Positions 21,590-29,146 of a DNA stretch of 29,146 nt are shown piece by piece (the stretch's first letter is position 1; every line of letters starts with the position of its first letter). The notes under the pieces are model-generated. The model searched no databases. It was not told where the DNA came from and was given only the letters and a program-made list of their open reading frames with translations. The DNA is from Sphacelaria rigidula. Taxonomy: Eukaryota; Phaeophyceae; Sphacelariales. Location: assembly GCA_964200075.2 (NCBI GenBank), contig CAXNAA020000087.1, positions 1 to 29,146 of the forward strand, in the 5' to 3' direction. The position numbers and the translations under genes are program-made.

Positions 21590-21690
21590 GGGAATCGTAG
21601 AAGTAGTGACAGCACTGGACAGGCGAGCCAACGTCTGTGACCACAAGTTCGAAAGATGGAGCTAATGGGCGTGAATAATATTAGTAATAA
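21590..21690 (+). repeat. Dispersed repeat, copy matching 26603-26697
   Basis: ACAGGCGAGCCAACGTCTGT, GACCACAAGTTCGAAAGATG and the following AATAATA tract correspond to GACGAGCCTACCCCTGT, GACCACGAGTTGGAGATATC and AATAATAATAA in 26603-26697, same orientation. Confidence 0.6.
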
Positions 21691-21744
21691 TAGCAATAAT
21701 GATGATATGATATTAATAATTGCCTCTGACATATTAAAAAAAAA

Positions 21745-21815
21745 AATCGTGTGCACGGGTGATTTTTTTGACGCCCTTTTTATTGTCCATACCAAATATT
21801 AGGGCCCAACTCTGA
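21745..21815. repeat. Single arm of the 22437-22657 foldback family
   Basis: GGGTGATTTTTTTGACGCCC followed by ATTGTCCATACCAAATATTA and GGGCCCAACTC matches the right arm of the foldback at 22437-22657. No partner arm is evident nearby. Confidence 0.6.
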
Positions 21816-22436
21816 ATATTGGCCAAAGAATGGGTCATCTAGTTACCGGGTCGAAATAATTTCGGAACAATATGTTGGAGGCCACTACCGGCACACGTTT
21901 AGTGTTTGCATCGAAATTTTGTGTGGGACCTCGTTAGGGAATGATTGACAAAAAAAGTGGATCAGGTGGATACTTGAATATTCTTCACTGTTTTACGACA
22001 TTTTAGTATGATCACGATAATATATATTTTTAAACATACCTCTGTCTAGTCACTCTTATGCCCTAGGGAGATAGCGCCAATACTAGAATCTCTATGGAAC
22101 TCCCGATCAATGCATTTAGCGGATGGCGACGATTTTTGGTGTGGAGAACCACAAAAGAGTGCCGAATAAAAGAAGAAAATGGGCCTCCATTTTTTTTTAG
22201 AGGTTAGGGCGTTCTCGTGAAAAAATGGTCTTTACCAGTAAAACGCCCTCAACCAGTGAAAAAAATGAAAAAATTCAACCTGACCTACTTTTTTTTGTCG
22301 AGTATGCCTTAGAGAGCGCCCACACGAAATTTCAATGCACGAAAACCAAACGCGGGCCGGTGTGTGGCCTGCGAAATACTGTTCCGAATTATTACCGACC
22401 CGAGTTTTGATAGGTCCATGGCCTTTTATACATTTA

Positions 22437-22657
22437 GAGTTGGACCCTGAAATGTGATATGGACAATGGAAAGGGCACGAAAAAAATCACCTCGGTACCA
22501 AAATTTTCCTTGTTTTTTTCATGAGCTAAGGGCAATGATCAGTTTTCAGGTATCAGTGAAATACCTCCAACTCATGCAAAAACAAAAACTTTTGGTACGG
22601 GTGATTTTTCTCCATGCCCTATTCATTGTCCATACCAAATTTCACGGTCCAACTACT
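22437..22657. mobile_element. Foldback element, about 220 bp
   Basis: The left arm begins GAGTTGGACCCTGAAATG and contains ATGGACAATGGAAAGGGCA and AAAATCACCTCGGTACC. The right arm carries the complementary series ending GTCCATACC and TTTCACGGTCCAACTACTC. Arms are about 85 bp around a spacer rich in A and T. A half copy of the arm lies at 21745-21815, in the orientation of this element's right arm. Confidence 0.7.
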
Positions 22658-22771
22658 CATGTATAAAAGAGCATGGGCCTTCAAACTTCAAATCCGATCT
22701 AGGCTGGCCCAGCTTGTATAAAAATTGAGATGAGGCCTCACGGCGATGTTCATTTCTCCTCAAAACTCCCC

Positions 22772-22876
22772 TTAACCCTTAGACCGCGAGGTTAGTCTAT
22801 CTAGATCATGGATATTTTTTCAAGTGAAATTGATGCCGATTCAACAGATGACCTTTTCTCGCTGTCTAAGGGTTAA
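22772..22876. mobile_element. MITE-like element, best copy (13-bp perfect terminal inverted repeats)
   Basis: The 105-bp element starts TTAACCCTTAGAC and ends GTCTAAGGGTTAA, an exact 13-base inverted pair. It has no coding capacity. The interior contains GATCATGGATATTTTTTCAA, then AAATTGATGCCGATTC and a 'GATGACC...CTCGC' block that recur in other copies in this window. Short length, terminal inverted repeats and several dispersed copies point to a non-autonomous DNA transposon. Superfamily is not assignable and no clear target duplication was identified. Confidence 0.8.
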
Positions 22877-23684
22877 AACACGAAAGAAATGATGAAAATG
22901 ATGAAAATGAAAAACGCTGTCATCTTTGATTTTAGTATGCACTAACGGTTCTCCACACGAAATTTCATAGCACAACTCTCAAAAACTGAGAAACGATATC
23001 CAGATTTAGGACATCTACTGCCTCTGCTCGTAGTACAATATATATCAATATTAGTATGGAACCTTGTGTGCGCCATATCTCGAGATAGATTACGAATTAG
23101 TTAAGGGTGAGGATATCTATCGTCTCACTGTGCTCCAGGGAAGGTTCATACCAAAAATCGTCGTCATCCGCTCAATGAATCGTTCGTGATTTCATATGGA
23201 TTCTAGTATGGACGCATCTCCGAACGGTATAGAAATTTCAAGACATTGAATTTAATAAACGATTAAACATTGGCCCAGATTTTCGAGCAGATGGGCATCT
23301 TTCCCTTGAGTGGACGATTAATACGATACTAGTGGTAAGCCGCGGCTGACGCACGTGGCAGCACCGCCGCAGGTACCACCGCCACGGTTCTCGCACGCGT
23401 GGTGGTTTCGACCAAAATTGCCAAAAGCGAAACCGACGTTAACCATAATCAATAAGTACAAAGTATAAGCAAACAAGGACTTACAGCCCCACAGCCAACA
23501 TGAAGAGCGTTACACACGCGGCCATTTGGCCAACCCTGAAACTTCTCCAGGGCGGTCAAATTTTCGAGCCCCCGGATAAATTTAACGCCTCCGCAGGGGT
23601 TGGCGACTCTCCAGAGGGATAATTTTTTGCCTCCGGAGGGCCGCGCACCCCTTCGAAGCCATTTTGCTACCCGTAGTAAGGGCT

Positions 23685-23897
23685 AGCGGTGAAACTAATG
23701 CAAGTGAGTGGTGGGTGTCTGTGCGTGCTTTTTCGGGGCTGGAGGTGTAAGTGTTGTACTGCCTTGCTGCGTCTTGTCTGTAGCATCACAGAGGCCCTGA
23801 CGACCAGTTCCACACCCGCCGCATTGTTAAACCTGCGGCAGACCTGGGGTTCGATCTGTAAAAAGCTGCTTCTTGACAGGACTCGGACCTAACTCGT
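23685..23897 (+). repeat. Dispersed repeat of about 210 bp, copy 2
   Basis: It matches 16835-17050 in the same orientation. Shared blocks include GTGAGTRGTGGRTGTCT near the start, GCTGYCTYKKTGCGTCTTGTC in the middle and TTCGATC with GGACAAAACTG-like sequence near the end. Copy 2 runs directly into the 83-bp tandem repeat. A GGTTCGATCTG motif resembles an RNA polymerase III B-box, but no matching A-box is clear. Confidence 0.65.
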
Positions 23898-24063
23898 CGT
23901 TACGGGACCAATCCCCCTTCAAAGGGGATTTCAAAAAAGGAGAGAATCCCCTTCGACAGGTGTGTGTATTGTCGTCCCATCGTTACGGGGCCAATCTCCC
24001 TTCAAAGGGGATTCCGAGATAGGGGAGAATCCCCTTCGACAAGTGTGTGTATTGCCGTCCCAT
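23898..24063. repeat. 83-bp tandem repeat, two units
   Basis: Unit 1 is 23898-23980 and unit 2 is 23981-24063. Each begins CGTTACGGG, contains CCTTCAAAGGGGATT and GAGAATCCCCTTCGACA, and ends with TATTG and CGTCCCAT. The inner AATCCCC/GGGGATT segments are self-complementary. A third partial copy (AAAGGGGATTTCG...CCCCTTC) lies at 24378-24411, on the far side of the SINE. Confidence 0.85.
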
Positions 24064-24378
24064 CTATTCTGGACGCCAGTCTACACCTTTCGGTATATGT
24101 GGACGCACCAACCGGGGTCGCACAGGAGGAAGATCAACACGGGAGCTATTTATTTTCCATTTGTTCTTCATACCCCACCTTCCTTGTGCGGTGCTTGCCT
24201 TTTTTTATCGCGAGAGGGGTTCAGCAGGTCCTTTCCCTCCTTGACCGTTGAGTCAAATTTTGTGTACCAACGACAAAGTCGATCTCCACTGTTGGGCATG
24301 GTGTGAGGAAAAACCCCAGATCGCTCCGAGAATTGAACCCACGACCCAGCCGTCAGAAGGTTTCGAGGTTACCAACTA
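24040..24378 (-). mobile_element. tRNA-derived SINE-like element, copy 2 (5'-truncated)
   Basis: The reverse complement matches copy 1 from GTTGGTAACCTCGAAACC through the body to ATAGATGGGACG and an ACACAC-type end. It lacks about 16 bases of the 5' end. Its anticodon-like loop reads TTCTGAC rather than TTGTGAC, and the body differs by scattered substitutions and small indels. The 3' end runs straight into an 83-bp tandem repeat (23898-24063) that shares GATGGGACG and ACACACA with the SINE tail. Confidence 0.8.
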
Positions 24379-25383
24379 AAGGGGATTTCGAAAAAGGGGA
24401 GTCCCCTTCAATAAGAAGGAGCCTCATCTGTCACTACTCGTCGCGTGACCGATTTCCTTCCGTCCGCGTGTCTTTTAACCGCCAGCCTGAAAATTAAGAA
24501 GTGATTTGTATTGATTGTTTCAAATCTGAAAGTTGCTCGCTTACTTCTTCCCCTTTACTATATGTTTAGTCCACGCCGACGAATTACGACGGGAAAAGAG
24601 CTGCCGTGCTTGTGTGTTGTACCAAGTGGCAAAGAGAACCCAGGTACAGAGCGTGGCGTGTACCGCAGTAGCAATATCATGGCGACTGCATCATGCTCTT
24701 CCGTTTGTTAACCCCTTGACGGCGCCGGTAGATCTGTTGCGGATCGCGGCGTGACATGGTGGATAAAAACCGTACGATGATGGGCCGTCGGTTTCAAAAC
24801 GACACTACGCCCGGAGGGCTGATTGCGGGAACTGGCTAGTACCGTGATCAGGGGTGAAGGCGGTGAAATCCGACAAAAGACGGAATACACAAACATGCCT
24901 CTTTACATCTGGTTGGATCTGTTTATTTACAAGGATCGAGGCTCACTTCTTGGAAGTGCCAAGTTAAACCCCACCAAGTGGAAAAAGAGAACTCGAATCG
25001 GCCTGAAGCTGTGATCGAGATATCGTGACGCTCGTCGTGTATTGTTCTGCGTTGGACTTTCCCACGTGCTGTGAGCTTGCTCTTGTTTCAGGCATAACGA
25101 TGAGACTGTAACGAGGTGGATTCAGGCAATGAGCAGATGCAGGAGGATCGATATGATTGTAAAACGAGTTTTGTCGACATGATAGTAAAAATGAATCGGT
25201 GCACACTCAGAATGGTGAAATGTGGAATTATATAGTAAGGGTAAGTCATATTCGCAGGAGCTAGAGAAACTTCGTAACTTGCATGACCAAAATTCTGTTG
25301 TTGCTTCGCTCTAGTACTCGGCTTACTAAACAGGGCTCGCACTACGATAACACAACTGGCCAACACTATTCTGTTTGTATCAG

Positions 25384-25467
25384 GTCACCTGCTGAATCGG
25401 CATCAATTTGACTTGAAAATATGTGTGATCCAGACGGACTACCCGCATCACGGTCGAAGGGTTAACC
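25384..25467. mobile_element. MITE-like element, partial copy
   Basis: It contains GAATCGGCATCAATTTGAC, GTGATCCAGACGGACTACCC and the end GGTCGAAGGGTTAA, but its outer left terminus is eroded. It shares the GGGTTAA/TTAACCC junction with the copy starting at 25462. Confidence 0.7.
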
Positions 25468-25570
25468 CTTTGACTTCGAGGGTGGGTCACCGGCAGAATC
25501 GGCATCAATGTTCATTTTAAAAAGTATGGGTGATCCAAATGGACTACCCGCACCGGGGTCCAAGGGTTAA
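25462..25570. mobile_element. MITE-like element, inverted copy
   Basis: A 109-bp copy in the opposite orientation to 22772-22876. Its ends are TTAACCCTTTGAC and GTCCAAGGGTTAA, matching as inverted repeats at 12 of 13 positions. The interior has GAATCGGCATCAA and GTGATCCAAATGGACTACCC. It abuts another partial copy immediately to the left. Confidence 0.78.
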
Positions 25571-25904
25571 TCGAGTTGCGTCCATGGGTGTTCATTTCTA
25601 CTTGGCATCGCGCGTCGAGTTGCAAAGCCGGGTGCCACCCCCTGAAGTCTTTACCCTTTGTTACCCCCCGCCCCCCAACAGAGACGCGCAGAAGAGAGTC
25701 ATGCGGGTGGGTGTTTTACCGTGTGGCGATGAGAAGGTGGTGCCTTGTTGTGCTGCAGTTTTGTTTGTCATACAGATAGTAGAGGTACTGTCCACGCTCT
25801 CGTCATTCGGTGCTGTGGCCGTACTACGGTACCATTGATCATCCAATGCTGCAAGGGAGCTTTACCGTACCGCTGGTTATCCGATCCCGGAAAAGGAACT
25901 CATA

Positions 25905-26104
25905 CACTGTACATAATGTACTCTATAGTGCCATTATTGTGCAGAACATTTGATGAAATCGTCTGCCGTTCACGGTGGTGTCGAGACTGCGGGGTATACC
26001 GCTGATCAAGTGAAGGAGCTAATGCACTGTACATAACTCTACTCTATATTGCTGCTCTTATACAATAAATTTGATAATACTGTCTACCGGTCACGTGGGA
26101 TAAC
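25905..26104. repeat. Direct repeat with 120-bp period
   Basis: About 80 bp starting CACTGTACATAA at 25905 recurs at 26025. Later shared blocks are CTACTCTATA, ATTTGAT, CTGTCTACCG or CGTCTGCCG, and TCACG. Confidence 0.65.
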
Positions 26105-26602
26105 GCTCGAGCTCTTCTCTGTCAGTAAAACACTGGATTACTGTGCACGGGTGCGATGTGTCGGATCGGTAGTATACAGAATACTGGGTTTTCAAATTCA
26201 ATGGGTACCGGTTCAACTTGACCGCTTATCACGTAATATCTTTTGACCTGCGTTTACTGGTTGATGGGGAAGGGTGACTGTTTTCTCCCCTTCAGTCCGT
26301 GCGTTTGATGTCAATTACTGTTCCGAGAAGGATCACACGCTTACCTGATTCCAGTATCAAGCGGCGGATCATTTACTCTAATAATGCATTGGATTGAATT
26401 GGATGCGGATCACGGCCCGACTCATCTGTGTCGATGAGATATTGCTTTGAGAGCTTGAATACGTCTCTGGGCTGGCCCAGCTCGTCGTCTCTCCTGTTAC
26501 TCCTCCTTCTTTCGGTATGCTTATTTAGCAGATATCTTGAGTTTCTTTTTCAACCACGATGAACTCGGGGGGGGCTTGGAAAAAATTATGAGAACTTCAT
26601 GT

Positions 26603-26697
26603 CTTGTACGGAATAGCAGGGACGATATCGGAAAGACGAGCCTACCCCTGTGACCACGAGTTGGAGATATCAGGCTCACGTGCGAAATAATAATAAA
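26603..26697 (+). repeat. Dispersed repeat, copy matching 21590-21690
   Basis: Second copy of the repeat that starts at 21590. Both begin near GGAATAGCAG or GGAATCGTAG and end in an AAT-rich stretch. Confidence 0.6.
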
Positions 26698-26771
26698 TAT
26701 TGTAAGTGTCTGACGATTGGGCAGACGGCTTCGTGTCCGACTGTTGTTGACACCTGCACCTCGTTTGTTGA

Positions 26772-26834
26772 GCACAACAAATTGACACCAAGGCACAACA
26801 AATTGACACCAAGGCACAACAAAGTGACAACAAG
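26772..26834. repeat. 21-bp tandem repeat, three units
   Basis: GCACAACAAATTGACACCAA plus G occurs at 26772-26792 and 26793-26813, and a third unit with two changes at 26814-26834. It is in frame with an open reading frame, but no function is recognisable. Confidence 0.85.
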
Positions 26835-27578
26835 GCCGTGTCTTCTCGAGACAAGAAAAAAAAGCGAGAAACCAGTGTTGAAAATCGAACGAAATGAAAA
26901 GTTAGACACGATATTTTCAAATATCGACGGAACAACGTCCATACAATGTTACGCTGGGGATTTCTTTTTTTTTTTCAACAGTATCTTAACCGCCTCCGCG
27001 AATAACGGTGAAAATATCCCGATTAAGCAAGCACGGTCCGCACTTGCCGTGCATTCAAGAGCGGCCCAGACAGCATCGCCCAGGAGGGAGGAGACGCATG
27101 AACAATAAAGGTGCGTTCATGTATAGCCAGACAGTTCCTCTCGCAATTTCAATGACAACAGTGCTGTATGCAACGAGTTAGAGCAGAATCCGTGCAGCTC
27201 AGGGTGAACGTTACCCCCCTCGCTGAAACCCGACCTCCGGGGTCATGGGAGGACATGGCGCTCGACCTACACGAACAGGAGAGATGGAGAGGAACGTTTC
27301 ACGATATGGACAACGTAAACTTTCTACTGCAAAAGGTTTTACTGAAATCCATCGGTGTCGTAAAGTTGACGACTATACTGACGTTGAAAAAAGTTTAAAT
27401 TTGCTCCGCACCAGCACATGGGTGCAGTAGAGAGCCCCCTTCCTGCTCTACAAGCTGTTCACCCCAGTACAGTACAAGCGCGTGCAGCGCAACACCATGC
27501 ACCCTAGTGTAGCACAGAACCGCATCACGTCGTTGAGTGAAGTGTAGTGCAGCACAGAGTGTTGTATAGCCTGCGAAG

Positions 27579-27988
27579 TGCAATGTTCGGGTGTAACCAG
27601 CGCCGAGTGCGGGAAGAAACAGTATGTACGGTACCGCTGTAGTCGTGTGAGGGTCTTGTCGAAGCCATCCGCATTCACAATGACCGACATGCGGCCGTGG
27701 GTCATGTGTAATTCTGCGGGTTAGGTACTCCATGAAGGAAGGCATGCATCCCACCCGGTGCCTTTATATTGCGCATGTTTTGTACAGCCCATGAATGCAA
27801 TATTCGGGTATGACCAGCGCCGAGTGCGGGAAGAAACAGTACGTAGAGTAAGCACTACATGACGGTCTTGTCGAAGCCATTCGCATTCACGATGACCGAC
27901 ATGCGGCCGTAGGTCACGTGTAATTCTGCGGGTTAGGTACTCCATGAAGGAAAGGATTGATCACACCTGGCGCCTTTTTATTGCGCAT
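27579..27988. repeat. Tandem duplication of about 200 bp
   Basis: 27579-27776 and 27796-27988 are direct copies with high identity in blocks: CAGCGCCGAGTGCGGGAAGA, GGTCTTGTCGAAGCCAT, TGACCGACATGCGGCCGT and TAATTCTGCGGGTTAGGTAC. On the minus strand both copies carry CTAACCCGCAG, like a branch point plus acceptor, followed by an open frame reading GRMSVIVNADGFDKT (ANGFDKT in the other copy). Copy 2 stops shortly after. I do not recognise the peptide. Confidence 0.8.
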
Positions 27989-28551
27989 CGATGGCATATT
28001 GGGGACCTACACTTGGGTTCGGACGACCCCCTACGTGGAGCGAGATTATCCGACTCATGAACGACACAGATTTCGAGTAGTGAACTTGGACAGTACATCA
28101 GTACGACGATCACATGCAGGATCGTGAAGATAGATAGATGGCGCGGCAACCAAAACTCCGTTATCGTTAGGCAGTACAGCATGATAACCGCACGATTGAA
28201 GACATCAGTAATAAAAATAATTGACGTACGATCCTACACGCATCCACTCCCCCGCACATTCGCTGACCGTAAATGTGGAAGAACCCCAATACTCACAGTT
28301 GGGGTGCAACGTCTGGAGCGCTTTTGAGATGCTGGCCGGGGCAGACCGAACGTGAGACCCGGCACCGCAATCCGCCTCAAGGTAAGAGCACCACAATACC
28401 TCTCGTGCACTATTACCGTGCGAAACAAAAGTGCTGAAGATCCAGCTCATCTGACTGCATTCCTCTTGTTCCCCGCTGATGACTGATGTTTGAACTAAAT
28501 TGAGGATGTTTACGTTCCGGGATATCGTGATTTCACACGAACCCGTGTCTT

Positions 28552-29091
28552 TTACAATCTAAAAAACAAAGAAGACTGCACGACTGAATCCCGTCTTGAG
28601 TTGTATGGGGATACGGACACTGGCAAATCCTCGGGAGATTGTATTGCCAGCAGCTGATCTTCCCTTACGCCATTTCCGTGCTGCAACGCCACCTGCTGTT
28701 GTTCATGCCACGCTCCCCATACGCTGTTAGTCCCCGGCTTGTTCGTCGCGACTCTCTTCCGCCTCGATGCACGTATGCCAGTATGTGGTGGTGTGCCTCT
28801 GCCGGAGTTGGGCGGTGTACGTCTCTTCTTGGCCTTGGCTGATGGAGTTGAATTTTGTACCTTCGGGACTCTGCCACAGGCAGCTCTGCCGATGTTGCGG
28901 GGGGTGTTACCCACTTCCTTGAGAGGTACTGTCGGCGGATTCCGTGGTAACACCTCCCGTACATTGTTCTCTGACGCCGAGGTGATGGAGATTTCACAAG
29001 TTGCGCCTTCCCCAGCCGATCGAAATTTGAAGTTACGACCTTCTGCACTCGGATGGCCATTGCGCTTGACAGCATTTATGCTTGACAGCAT
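28552..29091 (-). CDS. Possible exon or hypothetical protein, basic and low complexity
   Basis: This is the longest uninterrupted frame in the window, 179 codons. The product is rich in Arg, Lys, Pro, Ser and Thr, for example KAKKRRTPPNSGRGTPPH, and looks disordered. I recognise no domain. Two other frames over the same bases are also open for a long way, so openness partly reflects base composition. Its first codons fall in the loop and arm of the terminal inverted repeat, so the start is unreliable. It could be one exon of a neighbouring gene, a retroelement fragment or noise. Confidence 0.25.
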   Translation of the reverse strand: MLSSINAVKRNGHPSAEGRNFKFRSAGEGATCEISITSASENNVREVLPRNPPTVPLKEVGNTPRNIGRAACGRVPKVQNSTPSAKAKKRRTPPNSGRGTPPHTGIRASRRKRVATNKPGTNSVWGAWHEQQQVALQHGNGVREDQLLAIQSPEDLPVSVSPYNSRRDSVVQSSLFFRL

Positions 29092-29146
29092 TTACCATCC
29101 GAGTGCAGAAGGTCGTAACTTCAAATTTCGATCGGCTGGGGAAGGC
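29005..29146. repeat. Perfect 52-bp inverted repeat at the window end
   Basis: 29005-29056 and 29095-29146 are exact reverse complements, separated by 38 bases. The spacer contains CTTGACAGCATTTA twice. The right arm runs to the last base, so the true extent is unknown. Confidence 0.9.

Larger units (their letters stand above)
22078..23212. repeat. Pair of 71-bp inverted repeats bounding an AT-rich block of about 1.1 kb
   Basis: 22078-22148 and 23142-23212 are inverted copies of each other. Shared landmarks are ATACTAGAATC, AGCGGATG and CGACGATTTTTGGT. The enclosed block contains the foldback at 22437-22657 and the MITE at 22772-22876, so later insertions may have nested inside. No open frame of note lies within. 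It may be the remnant of a DNA element, or two independent insertions of one repeat. Confidence 0.6.
21556..28551. other. Repeat-rich right flank without a recognisable gene
   Basis: It contains foldback, MITE and SINE copies and tandem repeats listed separately. Open frames are short and carry no motif I recognise. The first exon and promoter of the desaturase may lie here, but I could not identify them. 23330-23680 is more GC-rich than its surroundings and has no frame that stands out. Confidence 0.5.

Noticed and set aside
23898-24063. Regular repeat units resembling a CRISPR array
   Set aside because: Only two contiguous 83-bp units without variable spacers, in a eukaryotic context.
26650-27108. 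A 152-codon plus-strand frame containing HNKLTPR repeats
   Set aside because: The regularity comes from the 21-bp tandem repeat and part of the frame overlaps a dispersed repeat; no domain is recognisable.

Overview
The window is eukaryotic nuclear DNA. There are no bacterial-style operons. Long open reading frames are rare, and the only clearly recognisable gene is cut into many short exons with GT-AG introns. The gene-poor, repeat-rich layout and the gene's identity suggest a unicellular alga or other marine protist (an alveolate or stramenopile relative would fit). The sequence alone does not fix the species.

Central gene (minus strand, about 21461 down to 3491). I could assemble 13 exons by eye into one open reading frame of 477 residues plus a stop, lacking only the extreme N-terminus. 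It encodes a cytochrome b5-fusion front-end fatty acid desaturase. The haem motif HPGG and the histidine boxes HDCSH, QHVVGHH and QVTHH all survive, and splice phases match across every junction. About 1.44 kb of coding sequence is spread over about 18 kb. Introns run from 379 to 3816 bp. Ten of the 12 internal introns are phase 0, and each of these follows a CAG or AAG codon. Motif layout resembles the delta-5 (and related delta-4) class, so a role in long-chain polyunsaturated fatty acid synthesis at the ER is likely. Exact regiospecificity is not readable.

Introns and flanks. These carry a diverse set of repeats: two copies of a tRNA-derived SINE-like element (7361-7740 and 24040-24378); a family of about 105-bp MITE-like elements with TTAACCCTT-type terminal inverted repeats (best copy 22772-22876); a 460-bp foldback element inside intron 1 (19123-19582) and a second foldback at 22437-22657; minisatellites; a 24-base G tract beside a splice donor; and several dispersed or tandem repeats.

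Ends. In 1-3490 I can support no gene. In 21556-28551 I see repeats and one tandemly duplicated segment of about 200 bp with a possible small coding frame. The right end holds a 179-residue open frame of uncertain reality (28552-29091). The window closes with a perfect 52-bp inverted repeat that may be an assembly fold-back.

I did not find a convincing new multi-gene system. The items most worth checking are the repeat families, the intronic foldback and the desaturase's N-terminus.
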